Part shown: positions 50,107 through 56,494 of the stretch, one piece after another
Position numbering within the stretch: position 1 is the stretch's first letter
Layout of the letters: each line of letters begins with the position of its first letter
Assembly: GCA_014728075.1 (NCBI GenBank)
Contig: WJMG01000071.1
Location: forward strand, 1 to 58,132
DNA length: 58,132 bases
Reading direction: 5' to 3'
From: Candidatus Omnitrophota bacterium
GTDB lineage: Bacteria > Omnitrophota > Gorgyraeia > Tantalellales > Tantalellaceae
Made by a program: the position numbers and the translations under genes
The notes under the pieces: model-generated
The model's input: only the letters and a program-made list of their open reading frames with translations
Databases searched by the model: none
What the model was told of the DNA's origin: nothing

Positions 50107-50694
50107 ATGGCTATGAATGAGGACTTATCGCATAACAACACGATGAAAAGAATGCTCTGGTGGGGAGCTATAACTCTCTATCTGGGGGTGGTGTATTCCA
50201 CTTTATCCATCGGCCCCGATATCTGGGACGGCATTAACGCGGCGCTGGGAGGTAAGGCCCTCGGAGTGCTTTACCTTCTGGCGATACTGGCCCTTGTCGC
50301 GGTAGTTTATTACATGGAGGAGATAAAAAAGGAGAAGAGGCCGCTTAACTATATGATCTTCTTTTTCCTGGCGGGACTTTTCTTTTTTATAATCTCTCTC
50401 CACGGCCATCCCGCGGAGAAGGTCCACATGGCGGAATACGGTCTCCTGGCCGTACTTGTATACAACGCGCTTAAGCTGGACATGGGACGGTACGACAGCC
50501 GGCTGTATATCCTGGGCGGCCTGATCTGTTCTCTGGCGGGCCTTGTAGATGAAATAATACAGTGGTATCTTCCCAACAGGTATTTTGACTGGCGGGATGT
50601 GGGCTTTAATGTAGCCGGCGCCCTGATAGCGCTGGCAATTATAAGGTTCAACATACTTAAGGGGCCGGAGAAGCGACCCGAGAGCGATTTTTGA
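50107..50694 (+). CDS. VanZ-like family membrane protein
   Basis: This 195-residue protein has about five membrane helices. The VanZ hallmark residues are present: PAEKVHMAEYGLLAVLVYNA and later LVDEIIQWYLPNRYFDWRDV then GFNVAGA. VanZ-like proteins are widespread; VanZ itself confers low-level teicoplanin resistance, but the molecular function of most members is unknown. The gene stands alone between a repeat and a candidate promoter. ATG 50113 is an alternative start. Confidence 0.88.
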   Translation: MAMNEDLSHNNTMKRMLWWGAITLYLGVVYSTLSIGPDIWDGINAALGGKALGVLYLLAILALVAVVYYMEEIKKEKRPLNYMIFFFLAGLFFFIISLHGHPAEKVHMAEYGLLAVLVYNALKLDMGRYDSRLYILGGLICSLAGLVDEIIQWYLPNRYFDWRDVGFNVAGALIALAIIRFNILKGPEKRPESDF

Positions 50695-50744
50695 TGTAAG
50701 ATACCGTATATCCTTGCCTTATGGCGTGAAAAACAAGGTATTTC

Positions 50745-50774
50745 TTTACAAAAGGTACTTTGTAATGCTAAAAT
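50745..50774 (+). promoter_or_regulatory. Candidate sigma70-type promoter of the response-regulator pair
   Basis: TTTACA (50745-50750) and TAAAAT (50769-50774) are spaced by 18 bases in an A/T-rich gap of 136 bases. A small CCTTG/CAAGG inverted pair lies just upstream. Motif match only. Confidence 0.4.
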
Positions 50775-50830
50775 ACCATATCTTTTATTAACAGAATATT
50801 AACAGATCAAGATAAAGGTGCTTTGCCGAA

Positions 50831-51211
50831 ATGAACAAAGTCATTCTCGCTATTGACGATAACAGGGATTTCCTGGAGACTTTGAAGGATATACTGGAAC
50901 ACGAAGGCTACCGGGCGGTCCTTTTGACCGATCCTACCAAAACGGAAGAATATATAGAGAATTATTCGCCGGACCTTATAATACTCGATATCTTCATGCC
51001 AAAAAGGACCGGGTTCAATATACTGGAAGACCTTTCGGATAACGGCATGCACGAAGACATACCGAAGATATTCCTTACCTGCCTCGATAACCACATCGAA
51101 AAGATGACCGCCAGAGCCAGGGGCGCGTGTGAATATCTGACCAAACCTTTCGAGCCGGAAGAGCTTATAGAGGTGATAAGGGAATGCCTGGAAGGACAGA
51201 AGCAAAGGTAA
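50831..51211 (+). CDS. Single-domain response regulator
   Basis: This 126-residue protein is a lone receiver domain: acidic pocket Asp9/Asp10 (LAIDDNRDF), phospho-acceptor Asp53 (IILDIFMPKRTG), switch Thr83 (FLTC) and Lys105 (LTKPF). No output domain follows. It likely relays a signal in a phosphorelay or binds a target protein. No histidine kinase is encoded nearby. AAGGTG in the leader is the probable ribosome-binding site. Confidence 0.92.
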   Translation: MNKVILAIDDNRDFLETLKDILEHEGYRAVLLTDPTKTEEYIENYSPDLIILDIFMPKRTGFNILEDLSDNGMHEDIPKIFLTCLDNHIEKMTARARGACEYLTKPFEPEELIEVIRECLEGQKQR

Positions 51212-51216
51212 GCGAT

Positions 51217-51579
51217 ATGGCCCGAGCGAAAAAAATAGTGATCGCGGACGATAACAGGGAGATGTGCGACCTGGTACAGGATATCTTTTCCGAGAACGGA
51301 TACGAGGTCGATTGTGTCCATAACGGATACGAGCTGATGTCCTACCTGGAGAACAATTCCCCTTCGGTGATAATACTGGACCTTATGATGCCGGAGAAGG
51401 ACGGCATATCGGTGCTGGGCTCCCTGAAACAGCTTTCGCCTTATTCCAGGATAATAATCTACACCGGCTACCAGGAATACGAGAAAAGCGTCTACGCCAG
51501 GGCGGTCGACAGGTTCCTGGTCAAGGGCAAGAGCATAGAGGAGCTCATAGAGGCCGTAGATGAGCTGGCGGTAGCGTAA
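51217..51579 (+). CDS. Single-domain response regulator
   Basis: This 120-residue receiver domain starts MARAKKIVIADDNREMCDLV. Key residues are Asp11/Asp12, phospho-acceptor Asp55 (IILDLMMPEKDG), Thr83 (IYTG) and Lys103 (FLVKGKS). It is related to, but not a recent copy of, the preceding gene, five bases away. ATG 51217 is preferred over an ATG 33 bases upstream inside the neighbour. The two proteins may act in one pathway. Confidence 0.9.
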   Translation: MARAKKIVIADDNREMCDLVQDIFSENGYEVDCVHNGYELMSYLENNSPSVIILDLMMPEKDGISVLGSLKQLSPYSRIIIYTGYQEYEKSVYARAVDRFLVKGKSIEELIEAVDELAVA

Positions 51580-51621
51580 GGTCAGGCTAAAGCGTTAAAA
51601 GGTTCAAGGGTTAAAGGTAAT

Positions 51622-51654
51622 AGGGGGCGCGAGTCTTGCGTTCCCTAATTTTTT
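51622..51654 (+). terminator. Probable rho-independent terminator after the response regulators
   Basis: AGGGGGCGC (51622-51630) pairs imperfectly, with G-T pairs, to GCGTTCCCT (51638-51646), and a run of six T follows at 51649-51654. It lies in the gap that also holds GTTAAAAGGTTCAAGGG words like those at 8709. Confidence 0.6.
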
Positions 51655-51667
51655 ATAACCGCTTCTA

Positions 51668-51708
51668 TTTTACATTCCGGGACCGTATTGCGGTCCCGGA
51701 ATGTAAAA
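51668..51708. other. Perfect 18-bp palindrome upstream of tgt
   Basis: TTTTACATTCCGGGACCG is followed by a 5-base turn (TATTG) and its exact reverse complement. It lies 13 bases before the tgt start, so in mRNA it would put a strong hairpin next to the ribosome-binding region. It has no T-run after it, so it is not a standard terminator for the preceding transcript. It may bind a protein, control tgt translation, or be another mobile palindrome. Confidence 0.75.
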
Positions 51709-51721
51709 CGGTTAGAGGGCC

Positions 51722-52840
51722 ATGAAATTCACTATAGAACACAGAGACAAGGATACAAAAGCCAGGTGCGGGACGATGACGACCTGTCATGGTGAGGTGT
51801 CGACGCCTGTTTTCATGCCTGTTGCCACGCAGGCGGGGGTTAAGGGTATAACCCCGGACGAGCTCAGGGACTGCCGGGTCGAGATGATCATTTCCAACGC
51901 CTACCATCTTTATCTGAGGCCCGGAGAAGAGATAATTTCCAATGCCGGCGGCCTGCACAGGTTCATGGGCTGGGACGGGGTCATAACCACCGACAGCGGC
52001 GGTTTTCAGGTCTTCAGCCTGGCGGAGCTGCGCAAGATAAAAGAGGAAGGGGTGGAGTTCCGCTCGCATGTGGACGGTTCGTATCATTTTTTCTCGCCCG
52101 AGAGCGTGGTCGATTTCCAGCACGCGATAGGGAGCGACATACTCATGCCTCTTGACGAATGTGTGCATTACCCCGCCGCAAGGGACTATGTGGAGGATTC
52201 AGTGGGCCTTACCACCCGCTGGGCGGAGAGGTCGAAAGAGAGGTTCCTGCAGAAAGAGGGCAGGTCCGCTCTTTTCGGTATAGTCCAGGGAAGCACATAC
52301 AGGGACCTCAGGAAGCGGTCGGTCGAGGAGCTTGCCGCCCTGGACATGGACGGTTATTCCCTAGGGGGCATAGGGGTAGGGGAACCGGTCGAGCTTATAC
52401 ACGAGATAACCGATCATACGGCTTCACTTCTGCCGGAAGACAAAGTACGCTATCTTATGGGCGTGGGCAGTCCCCCTGAAGTCCTCGAAGCTGTTTCTTC
52501 GGGCATAGACATGTTCGACTGCGTGGTGCCCACCAGGAACGGAAGGAACGGCCAGGCGTTCACCTTTGACGGTGAGCTGCAGCTCAGGAACGCCCCTTTC
52601 AAGGACGATTTCGCTCCCATAGAGGAGGGTTGCGGGTGCTATGCCTGCCGGAACCATACGAGGGGTTATATAAGGCACCTCTTCAACGCTTCCGAGATGC
52701 TTGCCCCGCGTCTTATATCCCTGCATAATATCTGTTTTTATTCCAGGTTGACGGAACTCGCCAGGCAAGCGGTCAGGCAGGGAAGGTTCGCCGAATTCAA
52801 GAAAGAGTTCGTCTCGAGGTATTCCGCCGGGAAAAAATAG
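51722..52840 (+). CDS. tgt: tRNA-guanine transglycosylase (queuosine)
   Basis: Tgt exchanges guanine-34 of certain tRNAs for preQ1. The 372 residues match the bacterial enzyme: GEVSTPVFMPVATQAGVKGI, ISNAYHLYLRPG, TTDSGGFQVFSLAEL (catalytic region), LFGIVQGSTYRDLR, GYSLGGIGVGEP and MFDCVVPTRNGRNGQAF. The zinc site is CGCYACRNHTRGYIRHLF with a later LHN His. QueA, the next enzyme, is encoded at 7691 in the same window. Downstream are yajC and secDF, a common arrangement in bacteria. Confidence 0.97.
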   Translation: MKFTIEHRDKDTKARCGTMTTCHGEVSTPVFMPVATQAGVKGITPDELRDCRVEMIISNAYHLYLRPGEEIISNAGGLHRFMGWDGVITTDSGGFQVFSLAELRKIKEEGVEFRSHVDGSYHFFSPESVVDFQHAIGSDILMPLDECVHYPAARDYVEDSVGLTTRWAERSKERFLQKEGRSALFGIVQGSTYRDLRKRSVEELAALDMDGYSLGGIGVGEPVELIHEITDHTASLLPEDKVRYLMGVGSPPEVLEAVSSGIDMFDCVVPTRNGRNGQAFTFDGELQLRNAPFKDDFAPIEEGCGCYACRNHTRGYIRHLFNASEMLAPRLISLHNICFYSRLTELARQAVRQGRFAEFKKEFVSRYSAGKK

Positions 52841-52849
52841 AGAGCGGAT

Positions 52850-52877
52850 TTGCCTTGTAAATAAATATAAGTATAAT
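52850..52877 (+). promoter_or_regulatory. Candidate sigma70-type promoter for yajC-secDF
   Basis: TTGCCT (52850-52855) and a perfect TATAAT (52872-52877) are spaced by 16 bases, just after tgt. A transcript would begin near 52884, giving a leader of about 88 bases with strong secondary structure. Confidence 0.6.
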
Positions 52878-52905
52878 TAATACTGTTTAATCGTGTGTTA
52901 GTGAG

Positions 52906-52947
52906 GTCCCTGGCCCGCCGGAGGACGGCACCCTGTGGCGGCCGGAC
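52906..52947 (+). promoter_or_regulatory. GC-rich hairpin leader of yajC-secDF
   Basis: GTCCCTGGCCCGCC (52906-52919) can pair with GGCGGCCGGAC (52937-52947), with an inner GCCGGAGGACGGC hairpin. The leader sits between the candidate promoter and the yajC ribosome-binding site (GGAGAG). The contrast to the A/T-rich promoter suggests a structured RNA. I do not recognise a known riboswitch class. Confidence 0.4.
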
Positions 52948-52971
52948 AGACAAAAGTAAAGGAGAGATATT

Positions 52972-53310
52972 ATGTTAACGCTTGCGTTCGCTCAGGAAGC
53001 GGGAGCCGGCGCCCCCGCGCAGGGCAGTCCGATAATGAGCCTTCTTCCTATCGCGCTTATTTTCATTATTTTTTATTTCCTTCTTATCCGCCCGCAGAAA
53101 AAAGCCCAGAAAGAACACGCCGATATGATCCAGGCGCTGAAAAAGAACGACGAGGTCGTTACTTCCGGGGGTATACACGGGACCATAGTGAACATCCAGG
53201 AGGGAGCGGTGACCCTGCGGGTCGACGACAATACCAGGATAAAGGTCCAGAGAAGTTCCATCTCTAAAGTGAAGAAATCAAGGGAAGACGGTTCCCAAAA
53301 GGAAGGATAA
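52972..53310 (+). CDS. yajC: Preprotein translocase subunit YajC
   Basis: This 112-residue protein has a short N-terminal stretch, one membrane helix (IMSLLPIALIFIIFYFLLIR, about 21-41), PQKKAQKEHADMIQALKKND and EVVTSGGIHGTIVNIQEG, the standard YajC domain. YajC is an accessory subunit of the SecDF-YajC complex in protein export. It lies six bases before secDF, the usual order. Confidence 0.95.
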   Translation: MLTLAFAQEAGAGAPAQGSPIMSLLPIALIFIIFYFLLIRPQKKAQKEHADMIQALKKNDEVVTSGGIHGTIVNIQEGAVTLRVDDNTRIKVQRSSISKVKKSREDGSQKEG

Positions 53311-53316
53311 AGAGCT

Positions 53317-55545
53317 ATGTGGAAAAAACTCAAATGGGAAAGTGTTCTTGTTGTCGCGATCGTGGGCCTCGCCCTATGGGCCGCTTACCCTCCGCTCGAT
53401 ATCACCAATAACGAGGGGGAGGTCGTAAAGGAAGGTAAGATCAACCTCGGTCTTGATCTGCAGGGAGGCATGCACATGGTCCTGCAGGTAGATACCTCGG
53501 GCCTTACCCAGAACGAGGCGAAGGACGCCCCCCAGAGGGCGCTGGAGGTCATAAGGAACAGGATAGACCAGTTCGGGGTAATGGAGCCTGTTATCCAGCT
53601 GCAGGGCGATAAAAGGATAATAGTCCAGCTTCCCGGGGTGACCGACAGGGAACGCGCGAAGGAAATAATCGGCCGTACGGCCCACCTCGAGTTCAAGCTG
53701 GTCTCGGATGACCCCGAACTTCTGAAAAAGGCCATGGACGGCGAGGCGGTGGAAGGCTATACGCTGAAATATAACGAGACCAGGGATGGCAAGCAGGAAG
53801 CCCTTCTCGTGGAGGACGAAGCCGTTCTTACGGGCGACATGCTGGTTGACGCGACCACGGAATTCAGCCAGCAGGGGTTCGGCCAGCCTTATGTCTCGCT
53901 TGAGCTCAACTCCCAGGGAGGTGACATTTTCGCCTCGGTCACCGGAGGCAATGTCGGTAAAAGACTTGCCGTTGTGCTTGACGATGAGGTGTACACCGCC
54001 CCGGTGATAAGAGAGAGGATCCCGTCCGGCCGGGCCCAGATAACGGGTAATTTCTCGGTCCAGGAGGCCAAGGACATAGCGCTTATCCTCCGCGCGGGTG
54101 CGCTGCCGGCTCCCGTAGAGGTCCTGGAAGAACGCAGCGTCGGCCCGGCTCTGGGCCGGGACTCGGTCGAGAAAGGCATAAAGGCCATATTGTACGGCGG
54201 TATAGCCGTCCTTCTTTTCATGGCGGCGTATTATCTTTTCGCCGGGCTTATAGCGGATCTGGCCCTGGTGATGAACCTTGTACTTATCACGGGTGCCCTG
54301 GCGTATTTCAAGGCGACGCTGACCCTTCCCGGTATAGCGGGCCTTGTCCTTACCATCGGTATGTCCGTTGACGCGAATGTCCTTATTTTTGAAAGGATAC
54401 GCGAGGAGTCCAGGCTAGGCAAAAGCTTGAGGGCCGCCATCTCCGCCGGGTACGACAAGGCTCTGTGGACCATACTTGACGCCAATGTAACGACGCTCAT
54501 AACCGCGCTGATACTCTTCCAGTTCGGGACCGGCCCGGTAAGGGGCTTTGCCACGACCCTGAGCATAGGTATACTTTCGAGTATGTTCACCGCGCTGGTC
54601 GTCACGCGGCTTATACTGAACATGATAACCCTGGCGAATCAGAAGCTGGAGAAGCTTCCCATGCTGCAGTTCTTCAAGCAGCCGAACATACCTTTTGTGA
54701 AGTTCCGCAAGATAGCCTACATATTCTCGGTACTCGTGATCGCGGGGGGTATGTTCTTCTTCCTTCAGCGGGGAGAAAGGAATTACGGGATAGATTTCAC
54801 CGGCGGTACTCTGCAGCAGTTCAGGTTCGAGGAAAAGGTCTCGGTGGACGAGATCAGGGGCGTACTCTCCGATATAGGCCTGGGAGAAGCTTCCATACAG
54901 CAGTTCGGCGAAGGCGGCAGGGAGATAATCGTAAGATCTTTCAGCGAAAAGACCGACGCCATAATCGACGGGCTCGGGGGCAGGTTCGGCGAAGGTTCCT
55001 TTGATGTGATGCGGGTCGAGGAGGTGGGTCCGGCCGTCGGGGCGGACCTCAGGGAAGCGGCCATTAAGGCGTTCATATTCGCCATGATAGGTATATGTAT
55101 CTACATTTCTTTCCGGTTCGAGCTCAGGTTCGCCATAACCGCTATAATAGCGCTTCTTCATGACCTCCTTGTCAGCCTGGGCATGATAGCGCTTACGGGA
55201 AGGGAGATATCGCTGCCGGTGATCGCGGCGCTCTTGACCATAGTAGGTTATTCCATCAACGATACGATAGTGCTCTTTGACCGGATCAGGGAAGACAGAA
55301 AATACATGAGGAAAGCCACTCCTTCTGAGATAATCAACCTGAGCATAAACCAGACCCTTTCCAGGACGGTCCTCACTTCGCTTACCACCCTTATCGTGGT
55401 AGTGGGGCTGTTCCTGTTCGGCGGAAAGGTGATAAACGATTTTTCGTTCGTCCTCATGATAGGTGTCCTTGTCGGTACCTATTCCTCGATCTTCATAGCC
55501 AGTCCGCTTCTGATAGACTGGCCCTCTAAACGGACGAAACGGTAA
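53317..55545 (+). CDS. secDF: SecDF, fused protein-export membrane subunits
   Basis: This 742-residue protein joins SecD and SecF in one chain. The SecD half has INLGLDLQGGMHMVLQVD, VIRNRIDQFGVMEP, IIVQLPGVTDRERAKEIIGR and GMSVDANVLIFERIREE. The SecF half starts at about 450 with FRKIAYIFSVLVIAGGMFFF and has NYGIDFTGGTLQQ, VGYSINDTIVLFDRIRED and LSRTVLTSLTTLIVVVGLFL. Twelve membrane helices are expected. The complex uses the proton gradient to complete protein secretion. Fusion is known in several phyla, e.g. Bacillus. Confidence 0.96.
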   Translation: MWKKLKWESVLVVAIVGLALWAAYPPLDITNNEGEVVKEGKINLGLDLQGGMHMVLQVDTSGLTQNEAKDAPQRALEVIRNRIDQFGVMEPVIQLQGDKRIIVQLPGVTDRERAKEIIGRTAHLEFKLVSDDPELLKKAMDGEAVEGYTLKYNETRDGKQEALLVEDEAVLTGDMLVDATTEFSQQGFGQPYVSLELNSQGGDIFASVTGGNVGKRLAVVLDDEVYTAPVIRERIPSGRAQITGNFSVQEAKDIALILRAGALPAPVEVLEERSVGPALGRDSVEKGIKAILYGGIAVLLFMAAYYLFAGLIADLALVMNLVLITGALAYFKATLTLPGIAGLVLTIGMSVDANVLIFERIREESRLGKSLRAAISAGYDKALWTILDANVTTLITALILFQFGTGPVRGFATTLSIGILSSMFTALVVTRLILNMITLANQKLEKLPMLQFFKQPNIPFVKFRKIAYIFSVLVIAGGMFFFLQRGERNYGIDFTGGTLQQFRFEEKVSVDEIRGVLSDIGLGEASIQQFGEGGREIIVRSFSEKTDAIIDGLGGRFGEGSFDVMRVEEVGPAVGADLREAAIKAFIFAMIGICIYISFRFELRFAITAIIALLHDLLVSLGMIALTGREISLPVIAALLTIVGYSINDTIVLFDRIREDRKYMRKATPSEIINLSINQTLSRTVLTSLTTLIVVVGLFLFGGKVINDFSFVLMIGVLVGTYSSIFIASPLLIDWPSKRTKR

Positions 55546-55556
55546 TATCCTCTTTT

Positions 55557-55592
55557 CGCGCCAGGCCCTTTAAGGGCCCGGCGCGTATTTTC
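55557..55592 (+). terminator. Probable rho-independent terminator after secDF
   Basis: CGCGCCAGGCCC pairs with GGGCCCGGCGCG with one A-C mismatch around a TTTAA turn (stem 55557-55585). TATTTTC follows. The T-tract is short, so it may be only partly efficient. Confidence 0.65.
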
Positions 55593-55603
55593 TCAGGTGG
55601 AAA

Positions 55604-56494
55604 ATGGCTCTGGCGAGAGTTGATAATTACAAACTGGGCGAGAAGAACGCTTTTCTCGGCATTATAGGGAATGTGTTCCTTTTTGCCGTCAAGCTCGCGG
55701 CCGGGATCGCGGGAAGGTCCCAGGCGATGATAGCCGACGCCTTCCACACCGCGAGCGATTCGGCGACGAGCCTCGGGGTATTGATAGGTTTTAAAATAGC
55801 TTCCCGGCCCGCGGACGACCATCACCCGTACGGCCACGGCAGGGCTGAATCGATAATGGCGAAGCTCGTTGCCATCGTTTTGATAGGCGTCGGCCTCGGT
55901 ATCGCGTACAGTTCCGCCAGAGTGCTCGTTTCCGGAGAATTTGAGGCCCCGGGGCGCATTGCGCTCATTGTGGCCGTTATAAGCATTGTCGTAAAGGAGC
56001 TGGTCTACCGCCGGGTGGTATCCGCCGGCAAGTCCATAGGAAGTTCTTCCCTGAAGGCCGACGCTTACCATCACCGGAGCGACGCTATCTCTTCCGTAGC
56101 CGCTCTGGCGGGCATAGCCGCCGCCAGGATGGGTAAACCGTTCATGGACCCCCTCGCGGGTATAATAGTGGCCGGTTTCGTGGTGAAGATGGGCATCGAG
56201 GCTTTCCACGAGGCATACGACGAGCTTATGGACGCTGCTCCTCCCGATGAGCTCAGGAAGAAGATCACGGATATCACGCTTACGGCCGAAGGGGTATTGA
56301 CCGTCAAGAAAGTCATGGTGAGGAAAGCCGGTATAGACCTTTATCCCGAGATCACTATAGGGGTAGATGGCGAGAAAAAGGTAAAAGAGGGTCACCTGGT
56401 GACGATGAAAGTGAAGCAGGAACTTTGCAGGAGGATGAATAATCTCAAGGACATAGTTGTCCATGTGGAACCGGTAAAGGTGAACGGAAGATGA
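55604..56494 (+). CDS. Cation diffusion facilitator (CDF) metal transporter
   Basis: This 296-residue protein has about six membrane helices. The two metal-site H-x3-D motifs are in MIADAFHTASDSATSLGVLI and LKADAYHHRSDAISSVAALA; DDHHPYGHGRAESIMA is the conserved first cytoplasmic loop. The C-terminal ~85 residues are the cytoplasmic dimer domain. The family exports Zn, Fe, Mn or Co in exchange for protons; the specific metal is not predictable here. ATGA overlap with recJ. Confidence 0.93.
   Translation: MALARVDNYKLGEKNAFLGIIGNVFLFAVKLAAGIAGRSQAMIADAFHTASDSATSLGVLIGFKIASRPADDHHPYGHGRAESIMAKLVAIVLIGVGLGIAYSSARVLVSGEFEAPGRIALIVAVISIVVKELVYRRVVSAGKSIGSSSLKADAYHHRSDAISSVAALAGIAAARMGKPFMDPLAGIIVAGFVVKMGIEAFHEAYDELMDAAPPDELRKKITDITLTAEGVLTVKKVMVRKAGIDLYPEITIGVDGEKKVKEGHLVTMKVKQELCRRMNNLKDIVVHVEPVKVNGR

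Noticed and set aside
52906..52947. SRP (4.5S) RNA or tRNA
   Set aside because: The fold is a simple hairpin without the conserved SRP GGAA/tetraloop domain or a tRNA cloverleaf.
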